Of a stretch of DNA of 64,000 bases, positions 46,329 to 55,691 are shown one piece after another (position 1 is the stretch's first letter; each line of letters opens with the position of its first letter). The DNA comes from Calothrix brevissima NIES-22 (GTDB lineage: Bacteria > Cyanobacteriota > Cyanobacteriia > Cyanobacteriales > Nostocaceae), in NCBI RefSeq assembly GCF_002367995.1, contig NZ_AP018207.1, positions 8,161,366 to 8,225,365 on the forward strand. Reading direction: 5' to 3'. Made by a program: the position numbers and the translations under genes. Under the pieces are notes generated by a model, which saw only the letters and a list, made by a program, of their open reading frames with translations, was not told where the DNA came from and made no database searches.

Positions 46329-47603
46329 ATGAATCTTGATAACTTGACGATCTGTTTGAGATCCATTGTTGATTCAATGGATTTTGAACAAGACGAGCAA
46401 CTTAGTTCCGATATTCTCTCTATTTGTGAATACCTGGAGAGTCCTTACTTCCGAGTTGCTGTCTTTGGTCCTTTTAATCATGGCAAGTCAACTCTGCTTA
46501 ATGCTCTTTTGGGGACACGAGCATTACCGATTGATATTATTCCAACTACGGGGGCTGTAATCAGTATTAAGCATGGAGTTGAATTAAGCACCTCTATTAA
46601 TTTACGAGATGGGAATCAGGTAAGTGAGCGTGGAACAGATCTGCTAAGGCGTTTTGCTATCTTGGATGGCGATAGGCGAATGCGGGATGACGTTCTTTCT
46701 GTTGAAATGTTTTGTCCTCACCCATTGCTTGAAAGAGCATTGGAAATACTTGATTTACCAGGTACTAATGACAGGGAAGAACAAGATGCTTTGGTTCGTA
46801 GCCAACTTTTGAAAGCCGATCTTGTCATTCAAGTGTTAGATGCACGTAAATTGATGACTTTGGGTGAGCGTGAAGGCTTACGGGATTGGCTGCTTGACCG
46901 TGGCATCGAAACAGTTATTTTTGTGATTAACTTCCTAAACCTTCTGGAACAGCAGGAACAACAGGAAGTCCGTAACCGTGCGCGTTACATAGCAGAGAGC
47001 TTCCGAGCTAATTTACCTCCTGGTATTAGTAATATGTATCGTGTTGATGCGCTTCCTGCCCTCAGAGCGAAACTCAAAGGTGATACTGCCGAAGCTCATA
47101 ATAGTGGAATATTTGCTTTTGAATCTGCTATCCAGAGCATTTTGGAAAGTTGGGCTTCCCAAACCTTTCAAGATCTTCGCTTTCCTCGTGTTCTTTCTGT
47201 AATCAGTCAAGTTAAGCAAACTTTATATCTAAAAATTCAGGCTGCTCAAACCGAGTTGCAAATTGCTAGTGATAGCCATAACGAAACAGTTCGCAGTAGG
47301 CAGCAATCGGAGAGGAAAATTAAGCAAAGCTTCAAAGCTTTCCAAAAGCATCAAGAACCCCATGATGTTCTCATCAAAAGAGGTCAATTAGAGATGTTGC
47401 AAAATCTACTCAGTAATCTTGAACCGTGGTTGGTTGGTTCTAAGTATGAAACAGTTACAGTGCCAATTAGGAATTCCAAGGTTCAGAAAGAGAAAATTAG
47501 CGAAAATTCATCGACAATTTCCAAGACTACCCGTAATTCATCAAAAAATCCGTTCGATGTTTTTAGAACTTCTAAGAGTGTTGACAAAAGCAAGGATGGA
47601 TGA
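46329..47603 (+). CDS. Second dynamin-like GTPase, short form
   Basis: 424 aa. G1 is GPFNHGKST (47-55), followed by a G2-type Thr (PTTGAV), G3 LDLPGTND and INFLN at the G4 position (no canonical NKxD). The C-terminal part is helical and ends in a basic, Ser-rich tail; there is no obvious hydrophobic paddle. Bacterial dynamin-like proteins frequently act as pairs encoded side by side, one membrane-binding and one soluble, which fits this gene and its 960-aa neighbour (established pattern, inferred here). Confidence 0.87.
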   Translation: MNLDNLTICLRSIVDSMDFEQDEQLSSDILSICEYLESPYFRVAVFGPFNHGKSTLLNALLGTRALPIDIIPTTGAVISIKHGVELSTSINLRDGNQVSERGTDLLRRFAILDGDRRMRDDVLSVEMFCPHPLLERALEILDLPGTNDREEQDALVRSQLLKADLVIQVLDARKLMTLGEREGLRDWLLDRGIETVIFVINFLNLLEQQEQQEVRNRARYIAESFRANLPPGISNMYRVDALPALRAKLKGDTAEAHNSGIFAFESAIQSILESWASQTFQDLRFPRVLSVISQVKQTLYLKIQAAQTELQIASDSHNETVRSRQQSERKIKQSFKAFQKHQEPHDVLIKRGQLEMLQNLLSNLEPWLVGSKYETVTVPIRNSKVQKEKISENSSTISKTTRNSSKNPFDVFRTSKSVDKSKDG

Positions 47604-47649
47604 TGAATATAATTAGTTTTTCATTTTGTTGTTAAGGAGATAGAAACCG

Positions 47650-48864
47650 ATGTCTAAGTGGTCAGCAATTGTATATAGTCGGACTTATGAAGTAGATTTT
47701 CGCTTGATTGCGATTCCAGACTACTTCAATGATGAAGACAAAAAATGGGCTTCAAACTATATTCTTGGAACTACACGATCTACAGGAAGTCTAGATTTAC
47801 ACCCCCGATGGTCTTTATTTAAAAATGAACGCTACTGTGTAATAGGAGTAACTTGCAGGGCTAGCGATCTCGTTGAACCTACAGATTTAGCTACTGAAGA
47901 TCGAACTAAAGATTTTAAGAAAAGACCTCTTTTTACTTTTGTTGGCTACGTTACTCAAGTTGATCAAGAACAGGGTTTACCTTCAATTCCTCCCTATACA
48001 GGAAGAAATCTAGATTTTTTTAAACCTTTGTATCAAGACTATGTATGTAACCCAGATATCTGGTTTGTCAAATCTTATGAAAAAGCTAGTAAAGAAGCCA
48101 TCAAATCTAAGGCTCAAGAATTGATTTACCCCGAACTTCAACAACCTATAGATTTGAACTTAGAAAAATATCAATTACAAACAGATGGCACAATTTGTTA
48201 TCTTTGGACAGATTCAAAAACGGACAGAGAAAATCTTTGGTTTGCTGTCGCCCAACGTGCAATGACATATCCGAATAAATCCCTATCGCTCTGTTTAGGT
48301 TTATCAACACAAAGTGAGGCTTCTTATAGTCTTTTCTGGAATGCTACAGCTTTCGATGTTGTCAAACGAGTTTCAGTAGAATGGGTAAAACCAGGAAAAG
48401 GAAAGCAAGAAAAACCTCCAGTTAATGAGGAGATAAAACCACTGTCACAACCCTCACTAATCTCAGAAACAAGTAAAGAATATATACCCAAAAAGCAGAG
48501 TGATTCTAGAGAAGTATTAACTCCAGAGAGGCTAGTACAAGCAGCTATAACCGTAACAGCAGGGGGGACAGCAGGGGGGCTGGTTGGATGGAAACTTGGG
48601 GGAATTCCAGGCTCAATTTTAGGTGCAACTATCGGTGCAACTGTCGGTGGCGGCATTGGTTTGCTGGTGACAAGCCGATTAACTGATGAAAGCGATCAAC
48701 GATCTAGCTTGAATAGAGAGCAACAGAGCAATGATTATAGCTCTCAATCTCAAGAACAAAACCAAGATCCTGTGGAGTTAGATTATGGCTTTACAGCAAA
48801 AAATAAGGAGCAAAATTCATCTGATTCTGAACAAAAAGAGAATAGAAAGTCAAACTGGTTTTGA
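47650..48864 (+). CDS. Unknown protein with glycine-zipper membrane segment and WF tail
   Basis: 404 aa, family not recognised. The N-terminal ~210 residues (KWSAIVYSRTYEVDFR...) are clearly paralogous to the protein at 51014-52378. A linker is followed by a Gly-zipper hydrophobic stretch (about 297-345, repeated GG and GxxG) that could insert in a membrane, then an acidic/polar tail ending RKSNWF. A good RBS (AAGGAGA) precedes ATG at 47650. It is likely co-transcribed with the dynamin-like genes and the small GTPase at 48936. A GTPase-partner or adaptor role is inferred from context only. Confidence 0.75.
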   Translation: MSKWSAIVYSRTYEVDFRLIAIPDYFNDEDKKWASNYILGTTRSTGSLDLHPRWSLFKNERYCVIGVTCRASDLVEPTDLATEDRTKDFKKRPLFTFVGYVTQVDQEQGLPSIPPYTGRNLDFFKPLYQDYVCNPDIWFVKSYEKASKEAIKSKAQELIYPELQQPIDLNLEKYQLQTDGTICYLWTDSKTDRENLWFAVAQRAMTYPNKSLSLCLGLSTQSEASYSLFWNATAFDVVKRVSVEWVKPGKGKQEKPPVNEEIKPLSQPSLISETSKEYIPKKQSDSREVLTPERLVQAAITVTAGGTAGGLVGWKLGGIPGSILGATIGATVGGGIGLLVTSRLTDESDQRSSLNREQQSNDYSSQSQEQNQDPVELDYGFTAKNKEQNSSDSEQKENRKSNWF

Positions 48865-48935
48865 CGATTAATTAGGGTGATTTACAAGTAATTCAGTTTT
48901 ACTATTAGGGATTTATTTAAGGATAGTAGAGAACA

Positions 48936-49928
48936 ATGAAAATTGTCATGATTGGCAATACAGGTGTTGGCAAAACAACATATATGGCTTCCTTGTATGG
49001 AGCATTGCAGCGAGAGATTGAAGGCTTTTCTTTGAAAGCAGTACGTTCAGATGATCATTCTAGATTGTCTCAATTAGCTAAAACAATTCAAACGGGAGAA
49101 TATCCCTCTATGACTGATCAGAGAAGTGAATACGATTTTCACTTACGACATAAAGCCAAAGATGTTATTGAATTTTCTTGGGCAGACTATCGAGGAGGTG
49201 CTATTACTTCTAGCACAAAGGATGAACAAACTAATCTGTTAATTAGTGACTTAAAAAAGGCTGATGGAATTATGATGTTTTGTGATTGTGATGCCTTAGT
49301 TCGTAACGATCACCGGAGTAATCAGATTAGCAGAATGGCGACTTTGGTAAATCAAGCTTTGCAAAATGTAGATCATATTATCTGTTTAGCGATTATTTTT
49401 ACCAAAGTTGATATGGTAAAGGAGATTTCCGACAAGCATCTTGGCTGTTTTCAAGGCATGATCAGTGCCATCAATGCTAGTGAGTATGTAATAGGTTCTT
49501 TTGTCCCAATTGCTTGTGGAACCCAGTTTATCAATGTACCAATGCCATTATTATTCACCTTATATGGCTCTATCATTTTTAAAATGGCACTACTAGAAGT
49601 AGAAGTTAAGTATCATCACACAGTAGCGCAAGAATGGATGGCAAAAAGCAAAGGACTTAATGGTTTATGGAGAAAGGTGAAAGACACTTGGAATGGTGAA
49701 CCTACAGATGAAGAAATGGCAGTTTATCTATATCAACAAGCTGTTAAAAAATATGAAGAACATCAAACCCTTGTTGAATCTGTTCAAGCTCTTGTTGATT
49801 GTGTTCAAAAACTGCCTTTAATACAAAAGGAGAAGAAGCTTAAAGATTACGCTAATGAATGTGCCAACATTAGTTATAAAAACCCAATTTATGGGGATTT
49901 AAAACCCAACGTAAAGAAGTGGTTTTAA
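48936..49928 (+). CDS. Small P-loop GTPase (double-GTPase-like family) with WF tail
   Basis: 330 aa. G1 GNTGVGKT near the N-terminus, G3 replaced by the distinctive WADYRGGAI, G4 FTKVD, G5 near ACG. The C-terminal third is helical and ends NVKKWF. The DYRGG switch resembles the double-GTPase families described in bacterial conflict systems; I cannot confirm the exact family. It is paralogous to the next gene. Shared WF end with the 404-aa and 454-aa proteins suggests a common docking partner. Confidence 0.82.
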   Translation: MKIVMIGNTGVGKTTYMASLYGALQREIEGFSLKAVRSDDHSRLSQLAKTIQTGEYPSMTDQRSEYDFHLRHKAKDVIEFSWADYRGGAITSSTKDEQTNLLISDLKKADGIMMFCDCDALVRNDHRSNQISRMATLVNQALQNVDHIICLAIIFTKVDMVKEISDKHLGCFQGMISAINASEYVIGSFVPIACGTQFINVPMPLLFTLYGSIIFKMALLEVEVKYHHTVAQEWMAKSKGLNGLWRKVKDTWNGEPTDEEMAVYLYQQAVKKYEEHQTLVESVQALVDCVQKLPLIQKEKKLKDYANECANISYKNPIYGDLKPNVKKWF

Positions 49929-50010
49929 ATCTCTATTCCATTCTCAGCTTTTAAACGTTAAAAAAGCTTGATAAGTTTAAGCGATTGAATAAATTTTAAG
50001 GAGATGCTCT

Positions 50011-51021
50011 ATGTCTTACGGAAATATCAAAGTTACTATGCTCGGTTATAGTGGAACTGGTAAAACGTGCTATATGATTAGTATGTATGCCTTTATGAAA
50101 TTAGGACTCAATGGCTTTACCTTCAGCGAAAAAGATTTAGATAGGGATCTTGAGCTAACTGAAATGTGGGAAGCTTTAATTGATAACAGGAAGTGGCCAG
50201 ATCCAAATCCAAGCAATGTTAAAAACTATACTTTTGATTTTAACTATGCCTTTCAACCAATCATGAGTTTTGAATGGCTTGATTACCGAGGAGGAGCTTT
50301 GTCAGATACTTCTTCTAAAGAAGACGTTCAAGAACTCACTAAACAAGTAAAACAATCTAATTGTTTATTCCTCTGCATATCAGCAGAAGATTTACAGTTA
50401 ACAACAAAAATGAAGCGTGCAAGGGCAATCAAAGCAGATCGGATGAATGTTCTAATTAAGGAGATTGCTGAAGCTGTGAAACCTACAGCTAATCAACCTT
50501 TTCCCGTAGTATTTGTTATAACAAAATTTGATCTTTGTCCTAACCCTGATGACCAAGAAACGGTTATTAAGGCAATTCAAGAACTCTTTTCCACTTTTTG
50601 GGATTCTCCCGGTTGGTTTGTTAGCATTTGCCCGGTTAGTCTAGGAAAAGAATTGGGCGAAGATTTTGCTGATGGAGAGATCGATCCAGTTAATGTTCAT
50701 CTACCTGTTACTTTTGCTATTTACTGCAAATTATATAAACATAAAATTGAGCAAAAAATTAACCAGCAAAAATTGAAACAAGAGGAAAGTGAACTGAATA
50801 AACAGCTCATAAATCTCAAAAATCGTAACATCTTGGGAAGAATTTGGAAAGGTAGTGAAATAAATAGTACCGCGTATAATATAGAGAAGAGAAAAGAACA
50901 GATAGCGGAAGCAAGTAAAGGATTAGATGAAATCACTCAAAAATTAAACTTGCTTTCCCGCGAAGTGATGGAAAGCTGTTTTGTTTACCTGAATGGACAG
51001 GAAGGAGGATTTGATGTCTGA
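50011..51021 (+). CDS. Small P-loop GTPase, paralogue of the preceding gene
   Basis: 336 aa. G1 GYSGTGKT, G3 WLDYRGGAL, G4 ITKFD, G5 near PVSLG; the last ~90 residues form a charged coiled coil. Same layout as the 330-aa GTPase but without the WF end (it ends GGFDV). RBS AAGGAG precedes ATG at 50011. Its last 8 bases overlap the start of the next gene, implying coupled synthesis with that protein. Confidence 0.82.
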   Translation: MSYGNIKVTMLGYSGTGKTCYMISMYAFMKLGLNGFTFSEKDLDRDLELTEMWEALIDNRKWPDPNPSNVKNYTFDFNYAFQPIMSFEWLDYRGGALSDTSSKEDVQELTKQVKQSNCLFLCISAEDLQLTTKMKRARAIKADRMNVLIKEIAEAVKPTANQPFPVVFVITKFDLCPNPDDQETVIKAIQELFSTFWDSPGWFVSICPVSLGKELGEDFADGEIDPVNVHLPVTFAIYCKLYKHKIEQKINQQKLKQEESELNKQLINLKNRNILGRIWKGSEINSTAYNIEKRKEQIAEASKGLDEITQKLNLLSREVMESCFVYLNGQEGGFDV

Positions 51022-52378
51022 GAATAAGTGGGCTGCAATTGTTTATGGTCGGACATACGAAGTGGATTTTCGGTTCCTTACAGTCCCAGATGATTTTAAT
51101 GATGAGCGAGTCAACTGGGCGAGCAAGTACATTAACTCTACTACTCGTTATCCGCAAAATTTACCACAACACCCATGTTGGTCATTTTTTCAAGATGATA
51201 AACATTGTGTTGTTGGACTCACTTGTATGGTCAAAAACCTTCTTGAGAATTCCCCAGAAGAAAACTCAAAAAACTTGACTAAAGATATGTATGGAAGAAA
51301 CCTTTTTGTATTTCTTGGCTATGTAGCTAACATTCCCCATTCTCCGATTCCCTCTATGAAGCTTGAACTTTTTAAAGAGCTATACGAAAGCTATGTGCGA
51401 CCAAGATGGAATGATAAGTCTTACGAAGTTAGGAATCTAGAAAAGGAAGGAAAAAATTCTGCTCGTTATGACAAAAGTTTTGATTTGGATGTTTGTACTC
51501 AAGAACCAGAAAATATTCCTAGCTATTCTTTCAATAGGAACAATGAGAGAAGGTTTATCTGGTCAGTCAATGCTAATCAAAATTTATGGTATAAAGCAAG
51601 CCAAGAAAGTAAATCTTTATCAATATGTCTAGGTTTATTCAGAAAAAAATATTTTCTTGATGGAGAATTTCTTAACGGAACTGCTTTGGATATAACAGGG
51701 AATGATAAATATATTAATCCAGAAAAATTACATAAAGAAAAAGAAGTTCAGTGTACAGTGATTCAACAACCTGAAAAACGACAGGCTGATAGGGTTGATA
51801 AAGTAACTTTTTCAGATAAGTCTGGCACATTCAGTCAAGCAAAAGACAAAATGCGTCAAGTTGATAACCCTAATTTACATCCTTCTACTCCTTCTAGACG
51901 CAATCCAGTTATTAGTCAAGAAAATAATAAAAAATCAGTAAATACAAGAGATTTACAGACCGAAGACCCTGAATTTTACAGGATACAACTCAATTATGGA
52001 AAGGGCATAGTAAAAGAACTTTCGCAGTTTGTACAAGAGGGTAAAAAACGAGAAGAAGAGACGTTTAATAAAGTCAAAAAAGAGGCAGAAGAGACTATTC
52101 AAGGCTTGAAATCTCAAATCAGTCAATATTCAGGAAATGATTCTTTGTCTAAACACTTAAATGAAGAATTGACTAAAATAGTTAAGGATTTTGAAGAAGT
52201 AATCCGAGCTTTTGCTGACTTGTGTGGGTTGAGGAATCAATCTCAAGTTAGTTCTGATAAAAATCTTAATCAAGAGGAAAAACATCCGGCTAAAATTGAA
52301 AGTAAAAATATTGACTTTGATTTTGGTTTTAAAGAAAAGTCGGACAAAAATGAGTCAAAGCAGAAAAAATGGTTTTAG
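51014..52378 (+). CDS. Unknown protein, paralogue of the 404-aa protein, coiled coil and WF tail
   Basis: 454 aa from ATG at 51014, chosen over an in-frame ATG 21 bp upstream because AAGGAGG sits 6 bp before it and it overlaps the upstream TGA. Residues about 1-220 match the N-terminal domain of the 404-aa protein (KWAAIVYGRTYEVDFR...). Where that protein has a Gly zipper, this one has a coiled coil (about 330-400, GKKREEETFNKVKKEAEE). It ends with a DFDFGF segment and KQKKWF. Function unknown; last gene of the plus-strand operon, convergent with the spike operon. Confidence 0.75.
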   Translation: MSENKWAAIVYGRTYEVDFRFLTVPDDFNDERVNWASKYINSTTRYPQNLPQHPCWSFFQDDKHCVVGLTCMVKNLLENSPEENSKNLTKDMYGRNLFVFLGYVANIPHSPIPSMKLELFKELYESYVRPRWNDKSYEVRNLEKEGKNSARYDKSFDLDVCTQEPENIPSYSFNRNNERRFIWSVNANQNLWYKASQESKSLSICLGLFRKKYFLDGEFLNGTALDITGNDKYINPEKLHKEKEVQCTVIQQPEKRQADRVDKVTFSDKSGTFSQAKDKMRQVDNPNLHPSTPSRRNPVISQENNKKSVNTRDLQTEDPEFYRIQLNYGKGIVKELSQFVQEGKKREEETFNKVKKEAEETIQGLKSQISQYSGNDSLSKHLNEELTKIVKDFEEVIRAFADLCGLRNQSQVSSDKNLNQEEKHPAKIESKNIDFDFGFKEKSDKNESKQKKWF

Positions 52379-52493
52379 TAATTCGGCTTTCAAGCAAAAG
52401 CTTATCTTTTGGACTTGTTTGAATTTTGGATAATCAATTATCTTTCCCTTGGTGTTCCTTTACTTTTTCAGCAAACCCTACATACACTTTTTT

Positions 52494-52886
52494 TCAAGGT
52501 ACTGATACAAGCGATTGTCCGGGATAAGTAATTTGGATAACGCCACCCCAAGTACAAAAACACTTACACGTGTCATTGAGAGCGGGAGGTGTGTGAATTG
52601 AGAAGGTTGGTGTGCCGGGTATCCAAGGAGCGGGAATAACCGGAATGCAAGGCATTGGGGTTGGTACTCCCCCAGCAGCAGCAGTTGCGGTAATAACTGT
52701 TGGGTTTGCTGGAGAAGTACACATACCAAAAGGGGGAATATTAACTATGGGTGCGAAATCTGCGATCGTTGCAGCTGGCTTTCCCTCTATTATGGTTGGC
52801 GTTCCTTTAGGAATAACGATTAGAGAGCTAGGTGTCATTCCAAAGGAGCATTTTAGCATTGCTCCCATTACTACTAACTTAGCCAT
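52494..52886 (-). CDS. PAAR-like spike-tip protein (DUF4280)
   Basis: 130 aa. The sequence follows the DUF4280 PAAR-like pattern along its whole length: GAMLKCSFGMTPSSL at the start, NIPPFGMC, PMPCIPVIPAPWIPG in the middle and the CKCFCTWGGVIQI / YPGQ end. Cys and Pro/Gly positions fit a small metal-bound cone. In contractile injection systems PAAR proteins cap the VgrG spike, and here the VgrG-like gene ends 3 bp upstream. Last gene of the minus-strand operon. Confidence 0.88.
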   Translation of the reverse strand: MAKLVVMGAMLKCSFGMTPSSLIVIPKGTPTIIEGKPAATIADFAPIVNIPPFGMCTSPANPTVITATAAAGGVPTPMPCIPVIPAPWIPGTPTFSIHTPPALNDTCKCFCTWGGVIQITYPGQSLVSVP

Positions 52887-52889
52887 TTT

Positions 52890-55691
52890 CTAGATTCCAT
52901 AGCTATTTTTAATGTTCTCGCTCATGCGTGTCCATTTAACCTCCTTAACGGATTGATCTTGCTTTTCTTCAAAATCTGCTTTTGAGTTATATTTATGAAG
53001 CTCAGGACTTAATAGAAAAGGTTTACCCGTATTGGCTTCCAGAGTATATATTGGGCAATCTTCACCGTTACCAGTCAATGATGTTTTATAATGATGTGGA
53101 AAAGGTATATCTTGCGAGTCTTTGTATTCAATTTTTATTTTATTGGTTTCTTGGATATCTTTTAAGTTTCCACTATTCTTTGCTGTTTTTTTGATCTGTT
53201 CCTGTCTCATGTTGAACAATTTGTTGGCAAACTTACCACAGTCGTTCGGATTATCATTATCTTTTTTTGTCGATGAGGTGAAAATTAACAGCTTAGGATC
53301 AATATCTATTTTTTGGAGTTCTGTTGGGATGGTTTCATCTGGAAAATTATTTTTGAATTGATTCTGCAAACTATATCTTTCTATTTCATTTGGGTTATCT
53401 TTTAACATTTTATCTCTCTGTTCATATATTTCTGCTTGTAGTTTTCCCGCCCACTGTCCCATTTCGTCTGTTCCTTTTTCTTCCATTTCTCGGTCGCGTT
53501 GAGCAAAATCCAAGGTATTATAAATTTGATTAGCCACTTTGGAAAAATTTTCTAAATCGTCCAAATTTTCGACACTTTGCGGTAATGTATGTATGAGCCT
53601 TGCATATTCTTCCTTCTGATCTTCCTTAACAAATTTTTGAATTGTTGAATCGTTCATTAGTTTGAATAAATGAGTACTATTCTTAGGAGAAGAGCTAGTA
53701 CTAGAGCTACTACTAACTTTAGAAAATCCAGAGCCTCCGCCCCGTAAACGTCCACGAATTTCGAGCGTGCTATCTTTCTGTATATTGGGGTAGTCAGCTA
53801 CTGTTGATTCCTCTTTAAGCGGTTTACCACCGTAGGTGAGATAGACATCAGCAGATTCGTAACCCAGAGCTTTTTTTAACTCGCTTATCTTTGTATTTGG
53901 GGTGATTTGCAATACTTTTGTTTTGCCGTCAAGACCTTTCATAAAAACCTGTTTGGGAGCCGCTTCATTATTTTCTTTAGTGACTGCTTTATCAGATCCA
54001 CTACCTACTGAGCTGCTGTTTGCTCCACTACTTGCTGAGTGATTACTTGCTCCACCGACTTCACCAGAAGCTAATCCAGCAACTACGGGACTACTAGGAA
54101 CATTAGGTGTCGGCACTTTGGGAGAAGGAAAAGAAACATTTACCAAAGAATTGATTTTGGCTTGTCCCGAATTCATCTCTATCTGTGTTGAGCCTAGCTC
54201 TATATTTTGTGATAAAAAATCAACTTTTTGCTGGGCTTGCCCAAAGATTTTCTTGCCATGATTCAATTTAATTTCTGAATTGTCAAGAATAATAGCTTCA
54301 GCACTTGCTAAACTTTGACTGTGCGATGAAACGGAAATTGCTAGCTTCTCCCCACAAAGCGTTATATCAGCTTTTTCCAGTTCTGGGCGATATTTTTGCA
54401 CCGAACCTAAGACTAAAGGAATGCCGCAGGGGTGAATATCTACAATCATCTCGTCGTCTTTTTCGTGTTTGATGTAGATTCCACTATATTTTTTATCGGA
54501 GTAAGTAGGAGATAAAATTTGAGTATATAAAACCGCATCATCTCCAGATTTTAAACTTTGTTTTTTTTCATCAATAATTCCCCAGTTGTTCAGATCGGGA
54601 GGCGCTATTTTTACTTTCGTTTCTTCATCTTTTTCTTTTTCCCATTTTTGAAACTTTCCAGGTAATCGTAAGGATACTACTTCATTATCTCCAATTTGAC
54701 GCTCTGGATAATCCATCTCTATTTTCATAGTGACAGATGGAGATTCTTTATCCTCAAATGCTGGCAACTTAAACTCATAACTAACCGTATGACAAAAAAT
54801 ATTTCTGTAACCTATATTTATCGTTCCAGGAGTAAATAATAATCGTGTGGGATTTTGAGCTTGAAAATTTTTCCCCTTCTGTGCATCTTCACCGTTAGAG
54901 CCATCACTTACCAGTTGTTTAATTAAAGCTATTTCTTGACCAGTATTGATATTAAGATCGCGAGATAAAGTACAAGACCGATCTAACCATCGGTTCCAAC
55001 TGTAACGATTAGGCATGAAGAGATGGGATGGATTCCAGGTTTGGTCGAGTTTCGGAATTGTCTGATCTTGCTTTTTTTCTTCAAAAAGAATCAATCGTAG
55101 CGGTTTATCAGCATCAAAAGCACACCACCCTTGTACTTCAGGTAAATGCCTGCTGGCAAAAGTAATGGTTCGATTTAAAAAATGAAAATTGTTAGAATCT
55201 CTATATCGCCAGATACAAGCATTATCTGGGAACAAGAACTTAATTTTATCAACAAAATCTGGATTCGGTTGCTCAAATTTTTCCCCTAGAACCTTATTTA
55301 ACCAAGGCCAACTATTTCCTCCGTTGCTTTTTTGATAAATAAAATAATCTTGTTTCTTATCCTTAAAGTTATTTTCATTAAACCAATCAATTACATCTTT
55401 TTTGACAACCAAGCCAACTAACTCAAAAGTTCTTGCTTCTGAACTGTTATATCCTACTAAGATAAACTTTATGGTTTGCCCTCCCCATGCAAAACTACCT
55501 TCAGCTTCTTGACAAATATCTTGAAAGAATTCCGTTTTAAACGTTTCTTCATTGGATAGCTTATTTTCTGCCCCGTCTAATTTATTAGACAATCTTAAAT
55601 GAATTAGAGGACCAGAGTTCAGTTTTAAAACTACAGTAATATTAGAGACAGAATATTCTTTCTCTTTAACTTTTACAATCGTTTTATTCAT
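52890..55691 (-). CDS. VgrG-like spike with ubiquitin-like domain and C-terminal cysteine-peptidase-like domain
   Basis: 933 aa, multi-domain. N-terminal ~370 residues are beta-rich, as in gp27-type regions. Residues about 365-434 resemble the gp5/VgrG OB fold (DDEMIVDIHPCGIPLVLGSV), and about 470-515 has short beta repeats (FLSQNIELGSTQIEM) as in spike needles. A Ser/Gly-rich linker leads to a ubiquitin-like domain at 581-652: VFMKGLDGKTKVL, KKALGYES, LTYGGKPLKEEST, then DYPNIQKDSTLEI and the end RLRGG, closely following eukaryotic ubiquitin. The remainder (660-933) has NDCGKFA (Cys818), PHHY (His866/867) and YTLE (Glu885), compatible with a papain-like/NlpC-type peptidase (inference). ATG overlaps the upstream stop (ATGA). 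Confidence 0.85.
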   Translation of the reverse strand: MNKTIVKVKEKEYSVSNITVVLKLNSGPLIHLRLSNKLDGAENKLSNEETFKTEFFQDICQEAEGSFAWGGQTIKFILVGYNSSEARTFELVGLVVKKDVIDWFNENNFKDKKQDYFIYQKSNGGNSWPWLNKVLGEKFEQPNPDFVDKIKFLFPDNACIWRYRDSNNFHFLNRTITFASRHLPEVQGWCAFDADKPLRLILFEEKKQDQTIPKLDQTWNPSHLFMPNRYSWNRWLDRSCTLSRDLNINTGQEIALIKQLVSDGSNGEDAQKGKNFQAQNPTRLLFTPGTINIGYRNIFCHTVSYEFKLPAFEDKESPSVTMKIEMDYPERQIGDNEVVSLRLPGKFQKWEKEKDEETKVKIAPPDLNNWGIIDEKKQSLKSGDDAVLYTQILSPTYSDKKYSGIYIKHEKDDEMIVDIHPCGIPLVLGSVQKYRPELEKADITLCGEKLAISVSSHSQSLASAEAIILDNSEIKLNHGKKIFGQAQQKVDFLSQNIELGSTQIEMNSGQAKINSLVNVSFPSPKVPTPNVPSSPVVAGLASGEVGGASNHSASSGANSSSVGSGSDKAVTKENNEAAPKQVFMKGLDGKTKVLQITPNTKISELKKALGYESADVYLTYGGKPLKEESTVADYPNIQKDSTLEIRGRLRGGGSGFSKVSSSSSTSSSPKNSTHLFKLMNDSTIQKFVKEDQKEEYARLIHTLPQSVENLDDLENFSKVANQIYNTLDFAQRDREMEEKGTDEMGQWAGKLQAEIYEQRDKMLKDNPNEIERYSLQNQFKNNFPDETIPTELQKIDIDPKLLIFTSSTKKDNDNPNDCGKFANKLFNMRQEQIKKTAKNSGNLKDIQETNKIKIEYKDSQDIPFPHHYKTSLTGNGEDCPIYTLEANTGKPFLLSPELHKYNSKADFEEKQDQSVKEVKWTRMSENIKNSYGI
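53736..53951 (-). other. Ubiquitin-like domain coding segment (residues 581-652)
   Basis: About 72 residues with ubiquitin's strand-helix-strand order and its conserved landmarks: GKT in the first hairpin, the KISELKKAL helix, YGGKPL, a DYPNIQKDSTL segment that differs from ubiquitin's DYNIQKESTL mainly by one inserted Pro, and terminal RLRGG. It is internal here, followed by GSGFSKV and a Ser-rich linker, so a free GG end would need cleavage. Confidence 0.85.

Noticed and set aside
52379-52493. Bidirectional terminator between the convergent operons
   Set aside because: Only a 5-bp stem (GCTTT/AAAGC at 52386-52401) followed by a few T was seen, too weak to annotate.
52478-52729. Second minus-strand frame overlapping the PAAR-like gene
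   Set aside because: It lies in another frame of a well-supported DUF4280 gene and shows no domain pattern.
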